NCBI GenBank assembly: GCA_964393335.1
Contig: CAYMTN010000103.1
Span: 1-17,991 of the forward strand
Direction of reading: 5' to 3'
From: CAYMTN01 sp964393335
GTDB lineage: Bacteria > Chloroflexota > Anaerolineae > Aggregatilineales > Aggregatilineaceae
DNA: 17,991 nucleotides
Shown: in pieces, positions 14,560 through 17,991 of the stretch
How the letters are laid out: each line of letters opens with the position of its first letter
Position numbering within the stretch: position 1 is the stretch's first letter
The notes under the pieces: model-generated
The model's input: the letters and a program-made list of their open reading frames with translations, nothing else
What the model was told of the DNA's origin: nothing
Database searches by the model: none
Translations under genes and position numbers: made by a program

Positions 14560-15018
14560 ATGGCGTTAATTGACCTCCTGCGAACCGTGCACCTCTTTAG
14601 CGGGCTTTCGCACGAACAGCTTGACCGCCTGCTTGCGATCAGCGAAGAAGAGATTTACCAGGACGGCGATATCATCTTCGAACAAGGGGCAAAAGGTGAT
14701 AAGCTGTATATTATCAGCGAAGGTCAGGTTGAGATTCGCATCCGCAAACAGCCGGATGGGCCAGAGCGGTCGCAGGTTTTTTTAGGACGCGGCCAGGTGT
14801 TCGGAGAAATGGCGCTGTTAGACGAAGGCGCTCGTTCGGCCACCGTCCGGTGCAGCCGCGATCGTACCGTGTTGCGGACCATTGAAGACGGCGCTTTTGC
14901 GCAGTTATGCGGCACGGATACTGCCATCGGTTACATCATCATGCACAACATGGCGATGGACCTGTCGTTTAAGCTGCGCCATCGCAACCTCGATTTAGGG
15001 GCTGGCAGCCTGGGATAA
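14560..15018 (+). CDS. Stand-alone cyclic-nucleotide-binding (CNB) domain protein
   Basis: The 152-residue protein is essentially one CNB domain, without the helix-turn-helix output of CRP/FNR regulators. It opens LIDLLRTVHLFSGLSHEQLDRLL, then DGDIIFEQGAKGDKLYIISEGQVEI (beta roll), and the phosphate-binding cassette FGEMALLDEGARSATV (81-96) with Glu83 and Arg92, the residues that contact ribose and phosphate in cAMP/cGMP-binding members. Ligand binding is therefore plausible. After the roll, one helical segment (about 120-142) ends the protein. The ATG at 14560 has AGGAG seven bases upstream; a GTG 24 bases earlier is less likely. It is followed after 12 nt by a small gene in the same unit. 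It may act by contact with a partner; none is identifiable. Confidence 0.88.
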   Translation: MALIDLLRTVHLFSGLSHEQLDRLLAISEEEIYQDGDIIFEQGAKGDKLYIISEGQVEIRIRKQPDGPERSQVFLGRGQVFGEMALLDEGARSATVRCSRDRTVLRTIEDGAFAQLCGTDTAIGYIIMHNMAMDLSFKLRHRNLDLGAGSLG

Positions 15019-15030
15019 GGATGGCACGCG

Positions 15031-15249
15031 ATGATGACCTACAAGGTGAGTTATGTCGTTATCGGTGGCGAACATCCGGGCGCAATCGTGAACGAATTCC
15101 AGCGCCCCAAAGTTGGCGACCACGTTCAAATCGGCAGGAATACATTTGAAGTCGTGGAGATTTACGAGGTCATGCCGTCACGCGGCGACTTTGCTTTCCT
15201 GCACGCAACGGTCAAACCGATTGAAAACGTGCACGAAACCGGGGCGTGA
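15031..15249 (+). CDS. Small hypothetical beta-rich protein
   Basis: I do not recognise this 72-residue protein. It is predicted to be mostly beta strands: TYKVSYVVIGG, then GAIVNEF, KVGDHVQIGRNTFEVVEIYEV and FAFLHATVKPI, a pattern like a small SH3-like or KOW-like barrel. There is no signal peptide, membrane segment or Cys. Two consecutive ATG codons open it, with AAGGA about nine bases upstream. It begins 12 nt after the cyclic-nucleotide-binding gene and is closed by a terminator 25 bases after its stop, so the two genes are co-transcribed and may work together. Confidence 0.72.
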   Translation: MMTYKVSYVVIGGEHPGAIVNEFQRPKVGDHVQIGRNTFEVVEIYEVMPSRGDFAFLHATVKPIENVHETGA

Positions 15250-15273
15250 AGGGCGCCGCCTGCCCAGTGAACG

Positions 15274-15311
15274 AAAAAGAGCCTCTCCGCTCTCCGGCAG
15301 GCTCTTTTTTT
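15274..15311. terminator. Bidirectional intrinsic terminator
   Basis: AGAGCCT (15278-15284) pairs with AGGCTCT (15299-15305), extended by A-T pairs. A T7 run follows on the plus strand and a T5 run on the minus strand. It lies between two convergent units and can end both the small plus-strand gene at 15249 and the ABC permease gene ending at 15337 on the minus strand. Confidence 0.88.
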
Positions 15312-15336
15312 GTGCGGGCAAATCACGTGTGATCCG

Positions 15337-16851
15337 TTACAGCGTCAACACCCACTCGACGACGCGCGGCGTCAGGAAGACTTCCAGCACAGCGGCCAGC
15401 ACGATCAACGGCAGCACCACGCCGACTCCCACTTTCAGCGTATCGCCCAATGCACGCAGCCACGCCTCCCCGACGGTCGTGTTTTTCGGGGGCTGGGTGA
15501 CGATACTGCCCAGGCGCAGCGCGACCGCCCCGGCGATCAAAATAGCCGGAATTTCGATGATTCCATGCGGGATCACGGCGACGATGAATGGCAGCGGACT
15601 CAGGTCAGACAGCATGACCTGCCCCAGGATAAAGCCCAGGATGCCAAAAGGAACGGCGATCAGGATCAGGGCCATGACGCCAAATGTGAACACGCCCAGG
15701 ATGGTCGCCGCCGCCAGCACGCGCAGGTTCTGCGTAGCGGCTGCGATGACCAGGTGCGGGTTGTTCTGCCCCAATTCGAGCCACGACCGCAGGTTATCGA
15801 GCAGCGTTTCGTCATTCGCCTGAAACTGGCCCAGGTGAATCGGCCAGATTTGCGCCGCGATCCACCCGCCGGCCAACGCGCTGGCGATGCAGATCAGCAC
15901 CACGACGGACGGGCTGCGCAGGCTGCGCACGGCGGGGATGACGCTCAGCCGGTACCAGCGCCCCAGGGTAAAACGCTCACCGCGCAGGCCGCGAAACTGG
16001 TCCCAGATGATGTGAAACGCCCAGCGCAGGTTCAGTTGGTCCAGGGAGCGGCCCAGCAGTTCCTCGCGGTTGAAAATGCGCGCGCCCATGCGGACCAACA
16101 GCACCACGGTCACCATCACGCCCAGGGTGATATACCACAACAGGTAGCGCTTGTGCGGCTGCACCATGATCGTGCCTTCCAGCATGACCAGCATTGACAT
16201 GGGGATGATGATGAAACTTGCCAGCAGGTTAGCGGCGCGGGTGGAGGTCGTCTGGCTGGAAACAACGACCGCGCCAGTGACCATTACCAGCGCCTGCACC
16301 GTCGTCAGCAACACGATCTGCACGACCAGCAGCGGCTCAGGTCGCCACTGCTGCTTGCCGAGGATCAGGCTGCCCATGTAAATCGCCATGCCGGTATAAC
16401 TCGCCATCAACGGCGGCAGCATGGCCGCAAACGACTTGCCGAGATACAGCTCGGTATTGGTCAGCGGGGTCGAGAGCAGCGGTTCCAGGCTGAGGCGTTC
16501 TTTTTCGCCCACGAACGTTTCGAGCGCGATCACCAGCGAGATCGACACGGGGAAAAAACCGACAACCATCGGCATCAGCGGCAACAAGGCGGGCAGCAGG
16601 TCTTCCGCGCCATTGGACTCGAAAAAGCTGGTGAAGATGCGCGTCAGGCCGTTGGCGAGCAGCGGGAAACACAGCGTCAGCAGGAAGATCGGCACCATGA
16701 TGCGCCAGTCACGCAGGCTGTCGCGCACTTCGCGGCGTGTCACGATCAGCGCGTTATCCAGTGTGCGCATCAGTTGCGCCCGGCTCAGCGGCTCGGACTC
16801 CGTGGGGACGACCAGCGGCCCGCGATCCAGGCTATTCGTTACGCTCGACAT
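15337..16851 (-). CDS. ABC-2 type permease fused to a SpoIIM-type membrane domain
   Basis: This 504-residue polytopic protein is the membrane partner of the ATPase encoded just upstream. The N-terminal half (about 35-265) is an ABC-2/NatB-type permease: ALIVTRREVRDSLRDWRI, then the conserved cytoplasmic stretch ETFVGEKERLSLEPLLSTPL (111-130) and LYLGKSFAAMLP. The C-terminal half (about 300-504) resembles the SpoIIM/DUF95 family: VFTFGVMALILIAVPFGILG, then the hallmark PHGIIEIPAILIAG (428-441), and a final VLEVFLTPRVVEW. SpoIIM itself is part of the Bacillus engulfment machinery; homologues are widespread in non-sporulating bacteria with unclear roles. Its start overlaps the ATPase stop by 20 nt, showing tight coupling. 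The transported substrate is unknown. ABC-2 assignment is firm; SpoIIM assignment is strong on motif. Confidence 0.85.
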   Translation of the reverse strand: MSSVTNSLDRGPLVVPTESEPLSRAQLMRTLDNALIVTRREVRDSLRDWRIMVPIFLLTLCFPLLANGLTRIFTSFFESNGAEDLLPALLPLMPMVVGFFPVSISLVIALETFVGEKERLSLEPLLSTPLTNTELYLGKSFAAMLPPLMASYTGMAIYMGSLILGKQQWRPEPLLVVQIVLLTTVQALVMVTGAVVVSSQTTSTRAANLLASFIIIPMSMLVMLEGTIMVQPHKRYLLWYITLGVMVTVVLLVRMGARIFNREELLGRSLDQLNLRWAFHIIWDQFRGLRGERFTLGRWYRLSVIPAVRSLRSPSVVVLICIASALAGGWIAAQIWPIHLGQFQANDETLLDNLRSWLELGQNNPHLVIAAATQNLRVLAAATILGVFTFGVMALILIAVPFGILGFILGQVMLSDLSPLPFIVAVIPHGIIEIPAILIAGAVALRLGSIVTQPPKNTTVGEAWLRALGDTLKVGVGVVLPLIVLAAVLEVFLTPRVVEWVLTL

Positions 16852-17782
16852 CGTGTTTTTCCAGTCCTTCGTCTTCTTCTACAATCTGCAAATAGATATC
16901 TTCCAACGTCCGCGATACTTCACTCAGAGTAACGATATCCAGCCCGGCCCCGGCCAGCCGCCGGACTACCTGCGGATTGGTGACCGCCGGTTCGGGCGCG
17001 CGAAAGCGCAGCCAGCAGTCGCCCTGCTCGACGATCTCGACCATACCGGACAGCTCGCCAACCGCACCGTTCAGGTGCTGCCCCAGGTGCAGTTCCATCA
17101 GCGGCGCGCCCACGAATCGCTCCGACAGTTCGCGAAAAGTGCCATTGGCGATGATGCGGCCTTTGCGGATAACGGCGATGCGGTCAGCCAGGCTCTGCGC
17201 TTCGGTCAGGTTATGCGTAGTGATGGCGATGGTCCGTTCCTCGCGGCGCAACTCTTTGATCGCTTCGCGGACCAGCTTGGCACTCTGCGGGTCCATCGCC
17301 GAGGTCGGCTCGTCGAGCAGCAGCACCAGTGGATCGTGCAACATGGCGCGCACCAGCGCGAGTTTCTGTTTCATCCCTTTGGAGTATTCGCCCAGCCGTT
17401 TGTCGAGCGCGTCCCCCAGCCCGAAATGTTCCATCAATTGCAGGGGCCGCTGCTGGCGATCATCGGGCGACAGGTGGTAAATACGCGCGAAAAAATCGAG
17501 GTATTCGATACCTTTCATGCGCTCGTACAACCCGTGCTGTTCGGTCAGCACGCCCACCGACGCGCGGACCGCCGTTGGCTGCGTGACGACGTCGTACCCG
17601 GCCACGCGCGCCCAACCGGAGGTCGGTTGCAGGATCGAGGTCAACATGCGGACCGTCGTCGTTTTCCCAGCCCCGTTGGGTCCCAAAATGGCGAAGATGG
17701 TGCCCGGCTCGACCGAAAACGTGATGTGGTCGACGGCGCGGAACTCCTGAAAATCCTTGGTTAACTTGTGTGTCTCGATCAT
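16832..17782 (-). CDS. ABC transporter ATPase, NatA/CcmA-like exporter type
   Basis: The 316-residue nucleotide-binding protein drives the ABC-2/SpoIIM permease encoded next. It contains Walker A GPNGAGKTT (34-42), an YSKGM signature (133-137) typical of the NatA/DrrA class, Walker B VLLLDEPT (153-160) and the switch His in TTHN (His190). Residues 220-316 form the usual extra C-terminal region of exporter ATPases in this class. The ATG at 17782 gives the canonical opening MIETHKLTKDF, but the AAAGGG before it abuts the start codon, so ribosome-site spacing is poor. A 4-codon reading frame (17801-17787) sits just upstream. NatA-class pairs export Na+, drugs, lipids or polymers; none can be chosen here. 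Confidence 0.93.
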   Translation of the reverse strand: MIETHKLTKDFQEFRAVDHITFSVEPGTIFAILGPNGAGKTTTVRMLTSILQPTSGWARVAGYDVVTQPTAVRASVGVLTEQHGLYERMKGIEYLDFFARIYHLSPDDRQQRPLQLMEHFGLGDALDKRLGEYSKGMKQKLALVRAMLHDPLVLLLDEPTSAMDPQSAKLVREAIKELRREERTIAITTHNLTEAQSLADRIAVIRKGRIIANGTFRELSERFVGAPLMELHLGQHLNGAVGELSGMVEIVEQGDCWLRFRAPEPAVTNPQVVRRLAGAGLDIVTLSEVSRTLEDIYLQIVEEDEGLEKHDVERNE

Positions 17783-17828
17783 CCCTTTACACCGTTTTCA
17801 TCCCTACGACCGATTCTCGCTCACCTTA

Positions 17829-17857
17829 ATTGTATAGTTCCTCTGCGCTACATCCAA
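17829..17857 (-). promoter_or_regulatory. Probable promoter of the ABC exporter operon
   Basis: TTGGAT (-35, 17857-17852) and TACAAT (-10, 17834-17829, five of six matches) are spaced by 17 bases on the minus strand. The start point would be near 17822, giving a leader of about 40 nt. Confidence 0.6.
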
Positions 17858-17890
17858 TAGACGCCGGATAAATCTTGTGAAAAAATTCTG

Positions 17891-17932
17891 AAAAAACACA
17901 CCGGCACGTGACAACCAGGGCGTGCCGGTGTG
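17891..17932 (-). terminator. Strong intrinsic terminator of an unseen upstream gene
   Basis: On the minus strand CACACCGGCACG (17932-17921) pairs perfectly with CGTGCCGGTGTG (17908-17897) across 12 bases and is followed by TTTTTT (17896-17891). It ends a minus-strand transcript that enters from beyond the right edge and insulates the exporter promoter from it. Confidence 0.9.
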
Positions 17933-17944
17933 AGGGCTAACAGG

Positions 17945-17991
17945 TTATCCGTAAATTGCTGGGCGCAGCAAGTAGCACCCCTACCCAACCG
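17945..17991. repeat. Hairpin repeat, copy 2 (cut by window edge)
   Basis: The segment opens TTATCCGTAAATTGC, continues GGGCGCAGC and ends ACCCCTACCCAACCG. These blocks match the reverse complement of the element at 8877-8952 (ATCCGTAAATTG, GGGCGCAG, GCCCCTACC) in the same order, with a shorter centre. As with copy 1, it lies immediately ahead of a minus-strand terminator. The other inverted end would lie beyond 17991. Confidence 0.65.

Noticed and set aside
16421..17764. Plus-strand ORF of 447 codons spanning the ABC ATPase and permease
   Set aside because: Walker A, signature and Walker B motifs are on the minus strand; the long plus frame reflects absence of stops in GC-rich DNA.

Overview
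The window (about 18 kb, GC-rich, mostly minus-strand genes) looks like ordinary chromosome of a free-living bacterium. There is no rRNA, tRNA, phage, transposase or CRISPR. The gene mix suggests Chloroflexota (Anaerolineae-like): a secreted binding protein with a VQA-type signal peptide and no lipobox, Lon with an acidic N-terminal extension, a PHP/Schlafen-type fusion, and short GTAGGGGCG-type hairpin repeats. That placement is inference from family resemblance, not a search result.

Region 1 (1-6109, minus strand) is a metal and cofactor uptake block. A TTGACA promoter (6081-6109) drives a long leader with a cobalamin riboswitch aptamer (5885-6022). Two successive intrinsic terminators follow (5779-5807 and 5714-5750), then btuF, btuC and btuD for corrinoid import. 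A second promoter overlaps two near-consensus Fur boxes (2118-2149) and drives feoA and feoB for ferrous iron uptake; feoB runs off the left edge. B12-responsive and iron-responsive units therefore lie head to tail.

Region 2 (6239-8012, plus strand) is a two-gene unit: a GT87-like membrane glycosyltransferase and an unrecognised four-helix membrane protein. msrA (minus, own TATAAT promoter) follows.

Region 3 (14388-8833, minus strand) is a likely protein-quality-control and signalling operon: a good sigma70-type promoter, hsp20, lon, a stand-alone receiver protein, and a PHP phosphoesterase fused to an AlbA_2/Schlafen-type domain with an unrecognised Trp-rich tail. It ends in a 76-nt inverted-repeat element followed by a GC-rich terminator.

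Region 4 (14471-15311, plus strand) diverges from hsp20: a stand-alone cyclic-nucleotide-binding protein and a 72-residue beta-rich protein, closed by a bidirectional terminator.

Region 5 (17857-15337, minus strand) is an ABC export unit: a NatA-like ATPase and a permease in which an ABC-2 domain is fused to a SpoIIM-type membrane domain. Upstream lie the terminator of an unseen gene and a second, truncated copy of the hairpin repeat.

Most interesting are the PHP/AlbA_2/tail protein in the hsp20-lon operon, the ABC-2/SpoIIM fusion, the dispersed hairpin repeat placed between gene ends and terminators, and the riboswitch leader with two terminators. I did not find a clearly new defence or mobile system.
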